A stretch of 64,000 nt of DNA, taken from Methylosinus sp. PW1. Its GTDB lineage: Bacteria; Pseudomonadota; Alphaproteobacteria; Rhizobiales; Beijerinckiaceae. Where the stretch lies: positions 620,001 to 684,000 of the forward strand of contig NZ_JQNK01000009.1 of NCBI RefSeq assembly GCF_000745215.1, written 5' to 3'. The position numbers and the translations under genes are program-made. The notes beneath the pieces were generated by a model. The model made no database searches. It was not told where the DNA came from and saw only the letters and a list, made by a program, of their open reading frames with translations. Position 1 is the first letter of the stretch. Every line of letters begins with the position of its first letter. This document shows, piece after piece, positions 24,917-34,884 of this stretch.

Positions 24917-25845
24917 TGGCGGTCGATCTCTCCGGCTCGACGATCGATCTCTCGCGCCTGCCGGCGCCGGCGATCATCGAGGCGCTGTCCTACGAGACAT
25001 TGCAGAGCGCCTTTCTCGCGCGCTTTTCGACCGTCTGGGCGGCGGCGCGCGCGATCGATTCGAGTTTGCCGGCTTATGACGTCGGGGTGCTGGAAACCGA
25101 CCCTGTCGTCATCGCGTCGCAGGCATGGTCCTATCTGCGCCTGCTCGATCGCTCGCGCGTCAATGATGCGGTCAAGGCGGTTCTCGCGCCGCTGGCCGCG
25201 GGCGACGATCTCGACAATGTGGTCGCGCGCGCCAATGTCCAGCGCCTCGTCGTGACGCCGGCGACGGGCGACCAGGCGGCGGTGATGGAATCCGACGCGC
25301 GTCTGCTGATGCGCTATCTGCTCGCCTTTTCCCGGCCGGCGGCGGGAAGCCGGGAGGGCTATCTCTACGACGTCTACACGGCGTTGCCGACGCTCTATCA
25401 TGCACAGGTCAATGGCCGCGCCGTCCATGGACGCCGCGGCGATGTCGATGTCGTGCTCTCCGGCCCCGCCGGCCGCGATCTCACCGACAGCGAGCTGGCG
25501 ATTTGCCGGACGGCGCTGCTCGCGGACAATCGCAAGCCGGAGGCGGTCGCGGTGACGGCGCTGCGCGCGACCCGCAACGTCTACGCCGTCGCCGGCGCGA
25601 TCACCGTCGCCCGCGGCCCAGATGCGGAGACGGTGCGCCTAGAGGCCGATGCGAGACTCGTCGCCACGGCGGCGGATCGCATGCTGATCGGCGGCCTCGT
25701 TCCCGTCACCGCCCTCGTCGGCGCGCTCTATGGATCCGGCGTCGTGCTGGCGGCGATATCGGCGCCCGTCTCGGACATTGCGCCGGACCCCTATGCGATA
25801 CCGATACTCGGCGCGCATGCGATCACGGCGGAGGCGCAGACGTGA
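24916..25845 (+). CDS. Baseplate protein J
   Basis: 309 residues (P2 gpJ is 302). It opens IDLSRLPAPAIIEALSYETL, and later segments (AAGDDLDNVVARANVQRLVV, SREGYLYDVYTALPTLYHA) match the family. The start is ATG 24916 across the stop of W. It forms the baseplate wedge with I and W. Confidence 0.92.
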   Translation: MAVDLSGSTIDLSRLPAPAIIEALSYETLQSAFLARFSTVWAAARAIDSSLPAYDVGVLETDPVVIASQAWSYLRLLDRSRVNDAVKAVLAPLAAGDDLDNVVARANVQRLVVTPATGDQAAVMESDARLLMRYLLAFSRPAAGSREGYLYDVYTALPTLYHAQVNGRAVHGRRGDVDVVLSGPAGRDLTDSELAICRTALLADNRKPEAVAVTALRATRNVYAVAGAITVARGPDAETVRLEADARLVATAADRMLIGGLVPVTALVGALYGSGVVLAAISAPVSDIAPDPYAIPILGAHAITAEAQT

Positions 25846-26483
25846 CGACGCCGGCCGATCTCTTGCCGCAATCGGGCGCCGGCGCGCCCTTCGAGCGCGG
25901 CCTGGCGCTCGCCATGGGCGACGCGCTCCCCGTTCCGATCAGGACCGCGCTCGATCCGGCCGCGGCGCCGATCGCCTTTCTGCCCTTTCTCGCCGTGCAT
26001 GACGGGGTGCGGCTGTGGTTCTCGGATTGGTCCGAGGCGGTCAAGCGCCGCGTCGCGGCGGAAGCGATCGTCGCCAATTTCGAGGTCGGAACGCGGGCGG
26101 CGAGCGCGCGATTTCTGTCCTATGTCGATGCGACGATCGTCGCGACAATCGCCTATCCGGCGCGCTTCGTCGTCAATCGCGGCGCGATTGGCCGCACGCC
26201 CGTCGCGCACCCGGATTTCACGGCGCGCTATCTGGTCAAGACCGTCACGCACAAGCCGCCGCGGGCTTTCACGCTCGGGCGCGGCGCGATCGGCCGCAAG
26301 CCGATCCGCACGCCCTCGCGTGAGCCGTTTCATCGTATCTGCGCGGCGCTGCGCGCGGCCAAGGCGCCCGAGAGCTGGTATCGCGTCGACTTCGCGCATA
26401 AGCGCAAATTGACATTCGGTGACGCTCCGCTGCTCGACGGCTCGCATCACGTCGGCGATTTCGTGGACAGGAAGAGGTTCTGA
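25842..26483 (+). CDS. Tail protein I (P2 gpI-like baseplate)
   Basis: 213 residues from GTG 25842, overlapping J; a GGAGG lies about 8 bases upstream. LLPQSGAGAPFERGLALAMG and PIAFLPFLAVHDGVRLWFSD, then the SDWSEAVKRRVAAEA box, match the P2 gpI family (176). The C-terminal RGAIGR / GRGAIGRKPIRTPS shows a short repeat. Confidence 0.88.
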   Translation: MTTPADLLPQSGAGAPFERGLALAMGDALPVPIRTALDPAAAPIAFLPFLAVHDGVRLWFSDWSEAVKRRVAAEAIVANFEVGTRAASARFLSYVDATIVATIAYPARFVVNRGAIGRTPVAHPDFTARYLVKTVTHKPPRAFTLGRGAIGRKPIRTPSREPFHRICAALRAAKAPESWYRVDFAHKRKLTFGDAPLLDGSHHVGDFVDRKRF

Positions 26484-28750
26484 TGGACCGCAAAATATTC
26501 ACTGATGCGGAAGTCGCCGAAGTCACTGATTTCAACGACATCGGCAGCTTCGCGCGCGACGGCGTCGATCATGTCGTCGGCGGCGCGATCGACTATCCGC
26601 GTCACTGGGCGGATTTCGCCGTGTCTCAGCTCAATCCGCTGCAGCTGTCCATCTCGGCCGGCTCGCTATTCGCGGGCGCGATCGTCTATCGCAATGCGAC
26701 AGCGGCGGTCATCAGCGTCCAGAGCTATCTGCCGATTATCTCCAGCGATCGCAAATATATCGCCATCCTGGCGGACGGCGCCGTCGAGACGGTCTCCGGC
26801 AACCGACTGGTGGAAGTCGATGCGAACACCGAGGAGACGGTCTCTCAATCGCTGCCGATCGCCGAGACGCGCAAGATCAATTTCACGATCGTGCAGGGCG
26901 CGGCCTCTCCGACGCCCGCCAAGCCGGCGATACCTTCGGACCGCTGCTGCATCGCTTTTGTCGAGCTGTCGAACACAGCCATTATCGCGATCGAGATCTT
27001 TCAGGACCTGCGCGCGAAGTCGCTCTATGAGGTCGAAGGCCGCATGACGCAGGCGGAGGGGGCGGTCTCGGACGTCCAATCCTCGGTCAAGACCATCAAA
27101 ACTGATATTCTCTCCATCTATGGGCAGCTCGGCAATATTCCGAGCCCTGTGGCGTTCCGCCAGCTCAAAACCGACGTGGCGCTCATTCGCGTGAAGCTGA
27201 AGCTTCCCGACGCGGCGCGCGCCTATTGGTATGATCCCGCGCTGCTCGGCGACGCTTGGGACGCGGCCAATGCATCCTGGCTCGCCCGCATTCGTGAGGG
27301 CATACGGTTTCCCTGGGCAGGCCAGCGCGATGCGCAGCTGGCGCTGCTCAGCTCCGACAATCCGTCTCTCACCATCACCGGCAATCTGGCGCTCCCCGTC
27401 TGGACGGAGGAGACGCGCATAGAGGTGCTCGGCGACGGCGGCTCCGTCAATATTTCGGAGCTGACGCATACGGTCGTGACGGCCGTGCAGAAGACGCTCT
27501 CGCGCACGGTCACGGAATATGGCCCGACGGTCACGATTTGCGAAAATCAGGCCGGCTGGGGCGCGCTCGCCAATCAATCGGTCGGCGCGCTCTTCACGAA
27601 GGATGGCGAGACCTTTCAGGTCGTCGCCGATCTCGGCCCCGGCGCGCCATGGCCGGGCCATGAGATTTACGAGGTGCAGCAGGTCATCCAGCGCACGGTT
27701 ACGGACACCTATTGGGACTACATCACCAATGAGGTCGGCCTCAACGGCTCGATCTATGGCCAGACTTTTCTCAACGCGCAGGCCTCGATCGTCACCAGCG
27801 TCGATCTCTCGTTCAAAGGCGTCGGCGTCAATGGCGACGTCCATTTACTCATCCTCGGCTGCTATGACGACGGCGAGCCGAATTTCGACAATGTGATCGC
27901 GCATGTCGTCAAGAATGTCATCGATCTTTCGGTCGGCTGGGTGAAATTCTCCATGACGCCGACCTTGCTCGACCCGGGCAAGCGCTACGCCTGGGCGACG
28001 GTGACGACGGGGAATCACTCGCTCGAGACGGTCTCCGGCAACAAGTTCGCGCAGGGCTCGCGCTTTCTCTGCACCGATGGCGTCTGGTCGCAGCCTTCCG
28101 TCGACAGCGACTTCGCCTTCCGGCTCAATTGCGCGAAATTCGCGACCACGCGAACGGTCGTCGATTTTCAGCCGCTGACGCTCGACAGCGGCATGACGGA
28201 AATTCGCATCCTTCACGCCGGTTGGCAGGCCGCCGGCGTCCCGGTCACCTGGCGCATCAAAAATCCGGCGCTGCCGAATGCGCAATGGCAGAGCCTCACG
28301 CTCGACAATGCGGACGGCGCCAGCGATCTCATGGGCCTTCCGCCGCTGGTGCAGCTGCAGGCTGTTTTCATCGGCACGACGGAGCTGCAGCCGGCCATTG
28401 TTCTCGACGCCAATGCGCGCGGCGTCACCTATCGTCCGCGCGGAGAATGCGTCGCCATCTCGCAATCGCATGATTTCGGCCTTTCGACGACGAGCATTCA
28501 GACGGAGACGGAGTTCGATCAATTCGACGCCGCCAAGCATGCAGCGACGCCGAAAATCGTCATCGGCTCGACCGTCTACACGCCGACGAGCGTCGTGGTC
28601 ACGGTCGACGCGGCCAATGCGAAGAAGCGAAAGCTGCTCGCAGCATTCACCGTGCCGTCGACGACCGCGGCGCGCTATCGCATCGACATGACCTCGACGG
28701 AGGTCACTGACGTGCCTTTCGTGCAAGATGTGATGATGACGGCGCTGTGA
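26483..28750 (+). CDS. Large baseplate/tail-fibre base protein
   Basis: 755 residues. The N-terminal 220 contain a beta-rich domain (DFAVSQLNPLQLSISAGSLF) then a coiled segment (EGRMTQAEGAVSDVQSSVKT). The rest is beta-rich with repeats of Thr/Val strands. It occupies the place of P2 gpH between I and the fibre gene and starts in the stop of I. It probably links fibres to the baseplate. Its family was not identified beyond general tail proteins such as DUF4815-type. Confidence 0.7.
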   Translation: MDRKIFTDAEVAEVTDFNDIGSFARDGVDHVVGGAIDYPRHWADFAVSQLNPLQLSISAGSLFAGAIVYRNATAAVISVQSYLPIISSDRKYIAILADGAVETVSGNRLVEVDANTEETVSQSLPIAETRKINFTIVQGAASPTPAKPAIPSDRCCIAFVELSNTAIIAIEIFQDLRAKSLYEVEGRMTQAEGAVSDVQSSVKTIKTDILSIYGQLGNIPSPVAFRQLKTDVALIRVKLKLPDAARAYWYDPALLGDAWDAANASWLARIREGIRFPWAGQRDAQLALLSSDNPSLTITGNLALPVWTEETRIEVLGDGGSVNISELTHTVVTAVQKTLSRTVTEYGPTVTICENQAGWGALANQSVGALFTKDGETFQVVADLGPGAPWPGHEIYEVQQVIQRTVTDTYWDYITNEVGLNGSIYGQTFLNAQASIVTSVDLSFKGVGVNGDVHLLILGCYDDGEPNFDNVIAHVVKNVIDLSVGWVKFSMTPTLLDPGKRYAWATVTTGNHSLETVSGNKFAQGSRFLCTDGVWSQPSVDSDFAFRLNCAKFATTRTVVDFQPLTLDSGMTEIRILHAGWQAAGVPVTWRIKNPALPNAQWQSLTLDNADGASDLMGLPPLVQLQAVFIGTTELQPAIVLDANARGVTYRPRGECVAISQSHDFGLSTTSIQTETEFDQFDAAKHAATPKIVIGSTVYTPTSVVVTVDAANAKKRKLLAAFTVPSTTAARYRIDMTSTEVTDVPFVQDVMMTAL

Positions 28751-28760
28751 GGGCTGTGGA

Positions 28761-30014
28761 ATGACCGGGCCATCCGCCGACAATAATTACCATGTCGACC
28801 GCACGACGCCGCTCGACGCAGACACGTTCAACGGAATTTTCGGATCGGTCGGGACGCGTCTCACCGCCACAGAGGCGGTGCGCGCCGATTTCGACACGCT
28901 GATCGCCGCCGGCACGGCGCAAGCCATCGCCGCCGTGCAGGATGCGATCTCGCCCTACGCCGAGGAGGCGCAAACCAAAGCCGCGCAAATATCGGCCTAT
29001 CTGACAGCTTATTTGAGCGACGCCAATCCGATCCGCGATGCGGTGCTGACGGCGGTGCTGGGCGGCGTCGCCGCTCGCGGCGACACGCTGGCCAAGCTGC
29101 TGGCGCTCATCGATGGCTTCAACCTCTCCAGCATAGACGGGCTGACAGAGGCGCTCGCCGCGCTCGCGCCGCTCGATTCTCCGCAGATCATAGGGGTCGG
29201 CACGGTCCTGACGGCGGCGCCCGGCACGAATAGCGCGCAGATCGCCAATTGCGCCTTTGTGGCGGCGGCGCTCGCGGCGCTGGTCAATAGCGCGCCGACG
29301 ACGCTCGACACGCTCAACGAGCTCGCCAATGCGCTGGGTAGCGACCCGAATTTCGCGACGACGACGGCGACGGCGCTCGGCAACCGCCTGCGCATCGATG
29401 CGGATCAGGGCCTCGGCTCCGGCGCCAAGGCGATCGGCCGGACCAATCTCGGCCTCGGCGGCATGTCCATCAAGGACAGCGTCGCGGGCGCCGATCTCCC
29501 GGGAGGGAGCTGGTATCGGCTCGCGACCTTGACGGCGAGCAATAGCGCCGAGCTGTTCGATACGGCCAGCCTGCTCTCCGGCTGCATCGAATATGAGATC
29601 GTGATCAGCAATCTGCTGCCGAGCGCCAGTGGCGTCGATCTCTATTGTCAAATTCAGAGCGGCGGAGCCTTCCAGGGCGCGAATTACAGCTTCGCCTCGC
29701 ATACGGCCGACACGGGCGGAAACACATCTTACGGCGCCACCGGCGCCGGCGGAATTTCGATCTCTCGCCCGGGCAATTATACGGCGAATGCGGCTCCCGG
29801 CTGCAATGGCAGCATAAGGATCACCGATCCCGCTCAATCGAGCGGCCCGAAAGCGCTTCGCTGGGACACGACGCAGCCGACGACGGTGAGCGACCTTTGT
29901 CATGTGACCGGCGGCGGCTGGTGGACCGGCGTCGGCGCTGTGACGGGAATTCGATTTTTCCCGAGCGTCGGCAATTTCGTGAGCGGTGTGATCCACATCA
30001 ATGGGCGACGCTGA
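28761..30014 (+). CDS. Tail fibre protein
   Basis: 417 residues. The opening NNYHVDRTTPLDADTFNGIF is a fibre attachment region. Collagen-like and T4-gp37-like spacer repeats appear at about 150-225 (TTLDTLNELANALGSDPNFA, then LGNRLRIDADQGL). A C-terminal receptor domain rich in Gly, Ser and Asn follows. It would contact the host surface. Confidence 0.8.
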   Translation: MTGPSADNNYHVDRTTPLDADTFNGIFGSVGTRLTATEAVRADFDTLIAAGTAQAIAAVQDAISPYAEEAQTKAAQISAYLTAYLSDANPIRDAVLTAVLGGVAARGDTLAKLLALIDGFNLSSIDGLTEALAALAPLDSPQIIGVGTVLTAAPGTNSAQIANCAFVAAALAALVNSAPTTLDTLNELANALGSDPNFATTTATALGNRLRIDADQGLGSGAKAIGRTNLGLGGMSIKDSVAGADLPGGSWYRLATLTASNSAELFDTASLLSGCIEYEIVISNLLPSASGVDLYCQIQSGGAFQGANYSFASHTADTGGNTSYGATGAGGISISRPGNYTANAAPGCNGSIRITDPAQSSGPKALRWDTTQPTTVSDLCHVTGGGWWTGVGAVTGIRFFPSVGNFVSGVIHINGRR

Positions 30015-30049
30015 TCGTCCCTGTCTTTCCTGCGCACAGGACCTTCGAC

Positions 30050-32515
30050 ATGATCCGATATATTCGCGCACTCGCCGCGACGATGATGCTCACCTTCGTC
30101 GTCTCGGCCGCGGCCCCGATCATGGCCGCGGCGCCTCTCGTCGTCACCATCAAGACGAATGAGACTTTCGCGCGCAGTCTGACGGTCTCGATTCCCTCCG
30201 CGAATTTCCCGCTGCTCGGATCGTTCGCGCTCAGCCTGAAGCATTCGCCCAGCGACGCGTCGCCCGCGCATAGCTTCTCGACGGGGACCGGAAACATCCG
30301 GGTTATTTCCACCGACAATACGAACAAGAAGGCGATGCTGGCTCTGCTGATGAGCCAGCAGGATGCGGCGACGCTCTCGGGCAATTATCAGGGCGACCTG
30401 ACCTATACCGATGGCTCGCGCGTCATCAATGTCGCGCGCTTCGTCTTCCAGGTGACGATCGGCGTCACCAGCGTCAGCCCCTCCTCGCCGCCGGCTTTCG
30501 ACAATCTCGCCGCGTGGTCGCCGATCACCGATATTTTCGGGACGTCGGATCCGACGATCGTCACCGCGCCGGGCCAGCCGCTCGCGGCTCTCGCGGTGCA
30601 GGATATTTGGACTGCGATTTACGGATTCGGCGGCAATTCGAGCGGAGCCTCCACGCCGACGAATGGCCCCGCTGGCGCGCCGATGCTCGGCCAATGGTGG
30701 CTCGATACCTCGTCGTCGCCGTATAAGCTACGAGCGTCGGATGGCGCGCAATTCCCGATATTGGCGACGTTGGACGCGACGGGACATGCGTGGTCACTCC
30801 TGCCGCCGAGCGTTGGCTATCGTGGCGGCGTCTATGCTGCGACGGCGCCGAGCCATGAATTCGCGACGGGCATTGATACGTCGGGAAGCTTTATCTTCAC
30901 GCAGCCGGATGTCATAGATTTGTCTGGACTCGGCTATGGCGTCGCGTCTGCGCTCGGTAATGCGGCGAACAGCTTGAATGGTCTTGCGACATTCGGCGCC
31001 GTGCAAGCTGTCATGGCGAACAATACAGCGCTTTCGTCGCATCCAACTACATATGCGACAGCAATTGCGAGACTCGGCTATTCGACCCTCGGGGATAGTA
31101 GCCCGCTCGTCTTCCTCCCGTCCGGCTCTGTTTGTTCGCTGAATGCGGGCGCCGGCGATGGGTTTTCGCAGGTGCCATCGGCGGACGGTAAATGCTGGTT
31201 GGCGCAATTGCCGCCGACAACGTGGGATGGGCGTTGGGCGGGTGTGGACAACACAGGAAGCGCGCCGACGCAAGCGCGGATTCAAGTGCTCATTGATGCG
31301 CTTCCGACACGGGGCGGCCGTATTGCACTTCCCTGTGGTTTTTATAATGTTGCGTCCACCATTCACATCGGCGATGGCAACGCGACTACAAAATCTACGC
31401 GCAGCGGTGTTCATCTCGTTGGGAGCGGAGATACGCCGGTATCTACCGACCCTGCTACACCTATTGCTTGCGTGCAATTTTCATGGGTTGGTCCTGCCGA
31501 TGGGAGCCCGACGATAAGTGTCGATGGTCCTCTGAATGGGTGGGGGCTCGAAGAAATATACCTTTACGGAAATAATTCGGGAGGTGGAGGTCTACTGCTT
31601 CATGCGGCTTCGGACGGCTACGTGCGCAACTTAACGAGCGCAAGTTTTGTCAATTATGGAATATTCTCGAATACATACCCGTCATCGAATTTTGGCGGCC
31701 ATGTTTATAATAGCGGTCGAAATATCTGGAAAAATGTTACGGTAATAACCGGGGATTTCGACAACACGACGGGAGTTCGTCTCGACGGCGCTGACGACGG
31801 CTCTACTGATACGGCGATAAACACGTTTGAGCTACTCGAGATTCATCTGAACACGACCGGAACCAATCATGGTTCTGGACTTTACCTGCGCGTCACTGAT
31901 TCTAACTTTTTCACGGGATTGCACATTCAGGGTGCTTACGGCCCAAATTCGTCGGCGGTGTTTTTCGATTTCACAGCGAACAACCTCTATCCGGCGGCTA
32001 ACGAATTTTGGGCCGGCGACATAAGCAAAGACCCCGGCGCTACCGGGTTACAGTGGAACTATTCGGGCACACCGAGCGATAACCTTCGTCCGAATATTTT
32101 GACTGCAATCGGAGAGGCGAACGGCGGAACTTATCCGACGAACATCCCGAAGCTCGATATTGGCCTTCCGCAAAAGACGGCCCCTGACGTTATTATCTCT
32201 GGACACGACACAACCACAGTCGCAGGCGATCTCGTCAAACCTGTCTATTCGGGCTTGTATCGCGTTTGCTATTATATCGTGAACAGAGCTACTGGCTCTG
32301 CGGGTAGCTGGTCTCTCGGCCTGGGGTGGAATGACGGCGCTGCGCAGTCTACGATCATCAACAGTGTAGCTACCACGGTCGCAAACGCGGAAAGCGATGG
32401 TTGTCGCACAGTGTATAATCTCGGAGGTCAGACGATCAGCTATTCTGTGCACGCCACGGGGGTCACAGGGACTCCGACTTTTGATCTGCGCATCACGACC
32501 GAGCGTCTGAATTGA
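30050..32515 (+). CDS. Putative tailspike/beta-helix protein with N-terminal Sec-type leader
   Basis: 821 residues from ATG 30050 (MIRYIRALAATMMLTFVV). The opening is a classical leader: basic start, a hydrophobic core, and Ala-rich end (IMAAA|P). Residues 30-150 are beta-rich. From about 420 there is a pectate-lyase-like right-handed beta-helix region (ARIQVLIDALPTRGGRIALP, then FYNVASTIHIGDGNAT). Sequence from about 30,900 is more AT-rich than the tail genes, suggesting a recently acquired receptor domain. It may be a spike, a depolymerase, or an exported protein. Confidence 0.75.
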   Translation: MIRYIRALAATMMLTFVVSAAAPIMAAAPLVVTIKTNETFARSLTVSIPSANFPLLGSFALSLKHSPSDASPAHSFSTGTGNIRVISTDNTNKKAMLALLMSQQDAATLSGNYQGDLTYTDGSRVINVARFVFQVTIGVTSVSPSSPPAFDNLAAWSPITDIFGTSDPTIVTAPGQPLAALAVQDIWTAIYGFGGNSSGASTPTNGPAGAPMLGQWWLDTSSSPYKLRASDGAQFPILATLDATGHAWSLLPPSVGYRGGVYAATAPSHEFATGIDTSGSFIFTQPDVIDLSGLGYGVASALGNAANSLNGLATFGAVQAVMANNTALSSHPTTYATAIARLGYSTLGDSSPLVFLPSGSVCSLNAGAGDGFSQVPSADGKCWLAQLPPTTWDGRWAGVDNTGSAPTQARIQVLIDALPTRGGRIALPCGFYNVASTIHIGDGNATTKSTRSGVHLVGSGDTPVSTDPATPIACVQFSWVGPADGSPTISVDGPLNGWGLEEIYLYGNNSGGGGLLLHAASDGYVRNLTSASFVNYGIFSNTYPSSNFGGHVYNSGRNIWKNVTVITGDFDNTTGVRLDGADDGSTDTAINTFELLEIHLNTTGTNHGSGLYLRVTDSNFFTGLHIQGAYGPNSSAVFFDFTANNLYPAANEFWAGDISKDPGATGLQWNYSGTPSDNLRPNILTAIGEANGGTYPTNIPKLDIGLPQKTAPDVIISGHDTTTVAGDLVKPVYSGLYRVCYYIVNRATGSAGSWSLGLGWNDGAAQSTIINSVATTVANAESDGCRTVYNLGGQTISYSVHATGVTGTPTFDLRITTERLN

Positions 32516-32519
32516 TTGG

Positions 32520-32553
32520 TAGCATCCCGCACGCTGCTTCGTGCGGGATGCTA
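32520..32553. terminator. Perfect 13-bp hairpin after the spike gene
   Basis: TAGCATCCCGCAC, 8-base loop, GTGCGGGATGCTA, 4 bases after the spike stop codon. There is no T-run, so it may be a processing or stability hairpin rather than a true intrinsic terminator. It separates the structural genes from the cargo segment. Confidence 0.55.
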
Positions 32554-32602
32554 CATCTGTAACGGAAAATTACCGCGCCATGCACGCAAAGGAGCCGAAG
32601 AG

Positions 32603-32818
32603 ATGAGCGAAGATAAAATCAGCAAGAACGAATTTTACGCTCTGTTTTATGGGATGTTCCTCGGTGCTAATGTCACGATATCTTTGGCTGTCGAGATCAT
32701 CGCGGTTACTCATGATTATGTCCTGGCAATCATTATGCTGCCATTTGTAATCATGAGCGGAATGGATATATTTTCGGTGCTAAAATCATATTTCGTAAGA
32801 AACCAGCAATCATTCTAG
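32603..32818 (+). CDS. Small two-helix membrane protein
   Basis: 71 residues from ATG 32603 with GGAG 8 bases upstream. Two hydrophobic segments (MFLGANVTISLAVEIIAV and YVLAIIMLPFVIMSG) are joined by a short loop. Codon use and base content are AT-richer than the tail genes. Cargo gene of unknown function, convergent with the DUF1796-like gene whose stop it overlaps. Confidence 0.6.
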   Translation: MSEDKISKNEFYALFYGMFLGANVTISLAVEIIAVTHDYVLAIIMLPFVIMSGMDIFSVLKSYFVRNQQSF

Positions 32819-33523
32819 CTGCGCGCAATCCGCAACAGCCTCGTTGAGCAGACGAATATCGAGTGATCCAAGTGCATCCCGCCATGCATCTACCTTCCCG
32901 GCGAAATGGCCCTCAACGCCATCATGCCATTCGCCGTAATCGCCGACAGTCACGATGCGAAGATCGGATCGGCCCTCGTCCACGATGGCACATGTCGGAT
33001 TGACGGCGATCAGCGTTGGATCGGCCGCCGGGAATGCGCTGCGAAGCGCGTGGAGGATATCGTCATAGACGGGAGTTGCGGATAGACATGCCGCGCGGCG
33101 CGCGTCGTCCAATGCTTGGTGTGCGCCGTCGCGATCGACAAAAAGACACGGGCGGTGGGAGGCGTCGAGCCATTGCGCCGTTCGATCGCCGAGGAATGCA
33201 TATTTCTCTATCGCGCGGGGAATTTCGCTTCGCCAATTGGCTGCGACACGATGGCTTTCGTCGCGAGGAAACGAATGGTGGAGCAAAATTCCAGTCGGTA
33301 GATGCATGACGCTATCGACACCCTCGCCGAGCGAAACGAGATTGAGGGTGTCGTCGGAGATATCGAGACGGAAGCGCGCATCGATCAAGCCTGGAATAGA
33401 GGTGATCGGCGTCACAAACCAATCTAATAGGCCTGACCGCTCAACTCCGTAGAAAAATCGCAAGTTATGCGTGATCTCGCATAGTGTCCCGAGTGAGAGA
33501 ATAAGGTCTGTTTCGATCGGCAT
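32810..33523 (-). CDS. DUF1796-like putative papain-type peptidase domain protein
   Basis: 237 residues. The start DLILSLGTLCEITHNLRFF then LLDWFVTPI resembles the DUF1796 opening (a Ser/Cys-containing SLGxxC box followed by a conserved DW), with later His in HLPTGILLHHSFP and a D-rich region. Proteins of this family are found near surface-polysaccharide genes. In a phage tail region it is cargo, possibly changing the host surface. Catalysis is not shown. Confidence 0.6.
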   Translation of the reverse strand: MPIETDLILSLGTLCEITHNLRFFYGVERSGLLDWFVTPITSIPGLIDARFRLDISDDTLNLVSLGEGVDSVMHLPTGILLHHSFPRDESHRVAANWRSEIPRAIEKYAFLGDRTAQWLDASHRPCLFVDRDGAHQALDDARRAACLSATPVYDDILHALRSAFPAADPTLIAVNPTCAIVDEGRSDLRIVTVGDYGEWHDGVEGHFAGKVDAWRDALGSLDIRLLNEAVADCAQLE

Positions 33524-33603
33524 TATATCCCCTCACTGACTGTCAAACAGCCGAAGCCCAACATATAATCTGCATATGACAGCAGAGCGCCTAGACTAGA
33601 TGC

Positions 33604-33819
33604 TCACCGGTTCCCATAAATGGAACGAAGGCGCTCGCGCGTTTCTGGCGTGGCTTCATCGACTGCCATTTGGCCGAGAAGCCACGCCGAATGCTCGGCA
33701 GAGGTCAACTCTCTGGCCTTGGAGTCTCGATCGAGCTCGATGAAAGCGACTATCGCGACCTCCTGAGCCGACAGGCCATTCATGAAATAACGCTCGTCCG
33801 TCTGATTTGACCTCACCAA
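33604..33819 (-). CDS. Small hypothetical protein
   Basis: 71 residues from GTG 33819, or 59 from ATG 33783. Helical and charged (LSAQEVAIVAFIELDRDSKA). Weak ribosome sites. The 33820-33948 gap on its other side shows no gene. It is kept because it lies in the same direction as its neighbours and has no better competing frame. Confidence 0.4.
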   Translation of the reverse strand: MVRSNQTDERYFMNGLSAQEVAIVAFIELDRDSKARELTSAEHSAWLLGQMAVDEATPETRERLRSIYGNR

Positions 33820-33948
33820 AATCTCTCAGTGATTGTCGGGATGGTCATACCCTACCGGCTCTCCCTTTCGGAAGCAAACCACCGGAGCCTCCCCAAATGG
33901 CTCGATCCATCCGGGCCGTCCTCGCGGCGGCGAGGATCTCTGCTTCAG

Positions 33949-34731
33949 TTATCTCGCCGACAACACATGACCCCGCGTCATGCGCTCGACCAGCAGGCTT
34001 ACGAAAATCGCCACGATCCCGAACTTCACGACGTAGGCGCGGTCCAGGAATCCTGCCCCCACGCTATCGTAATAAGCGTATCGCATCCATTCGATCGATT
34101 GCGCGATCGGATTATAGGATTGTATCGTGCGATAGGGCTCCGGCAGGTTGTCCGGCAAAAAAACAGTGCCTGAGGCAATCCATAGCAAAATGCGGAATAC
34201 CGCGAACAGCATAGCCCATATTGGGATGATTAGAGCCAGTATTCCGTTGAAGAATCCGAGGCCGACGCCGAGCAGTATAGCGGCTCCATAAGCGCTTGCC
34301 GCCTGCTCCAAGTCCCGTGGCATCAGGTTCTCGCCGAAAGCGACGCCGATCACAATGAGAATCAGAACGACAGCGGAGGAGGAAAGAACCTCCAGCACAA
34401 TGCTCGCGAGCAGGGCGTCCATCACCTTGACTTCTGGAAAGGCGAAAAGCGGCCGACTCGAGAGCACGGAGGTCATCATAAAGGTCGAGAGATAGGATTG
34501 CGCTTGAAAAGGGACGGCTCCGGTCGCCACGAAAAGCGTGGTGCTTTCCCCAATGGGAGCGATGCGGCCATTGAGGGAGAAGATTCCGATGATGATCAAC
34601 GTATGCACGAGGGGCCATGCGATCGCGACCAGATAGCCGAGGCCGTGGCCGAAGTAGCGCGTGCGGATGTTGCGGAGCATCAGCGCCATGATCACGGCCC
34701 GCTGGCGAGCAAAAGCCGCTTTTAGGGACAT
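33949..34731 (-). CDS. ABC-2 type permease, polysaccharide-export (KpsM/Wzm) type
   Basis: 260 residues from ATG 34731, with GGAGG 5 bases upstream. Six hydrophobic segments, the opening ALMLRNIRTRYFGHGLGYLV with AIAWPLVHTLIIIGIF, and the end box YNPIAQSIEWMRYAYYDSVG are hallmarks of capsule or O-antigen ABC permeases. It normally needs an ATPase partner (KpsT/Wzt), not present here. In a prophage it may alter or compete with host surface-glycan export. Confidence 0.82.
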   Translation of the reverse strand: MSLKAAFARQRAVIMALMLRNIRTRYFGHGLGYLVAIAWPLVHTLIIIGIFSLNGRIAPIGESTTLFVATGAVPFQAQSYLSTFMMTSVLSSRPLFAFPEVKVMDALLASIVLEVLSSSAVVLILIVIGVAFGENLMPRDLEQAASAYGAAILLGVGLGFFNGILALIIPIWAMLFAVFRILLWIASGTVFLPDNLPEPYRTIQSYNPIAQSIEWMRYAYYDSVGAGFLDRAYVVKFGIVAIFVSLLVERMTRGHVLSAR

Positions 34732-34884
34732 CCGGTCCTCCAGGTAAACGGTCGGGCAAGAACTAGCCCAGCTATCAGCCTGCAACTGGTTTGTGCAATT
34801 GCGGCGCCCATAAAGCACGCCTCCCGCCTCCCGGCAAGAATGAGCGGCGGCGCGCTACCTCGTTGTAACCCAAAGGAACATCCT

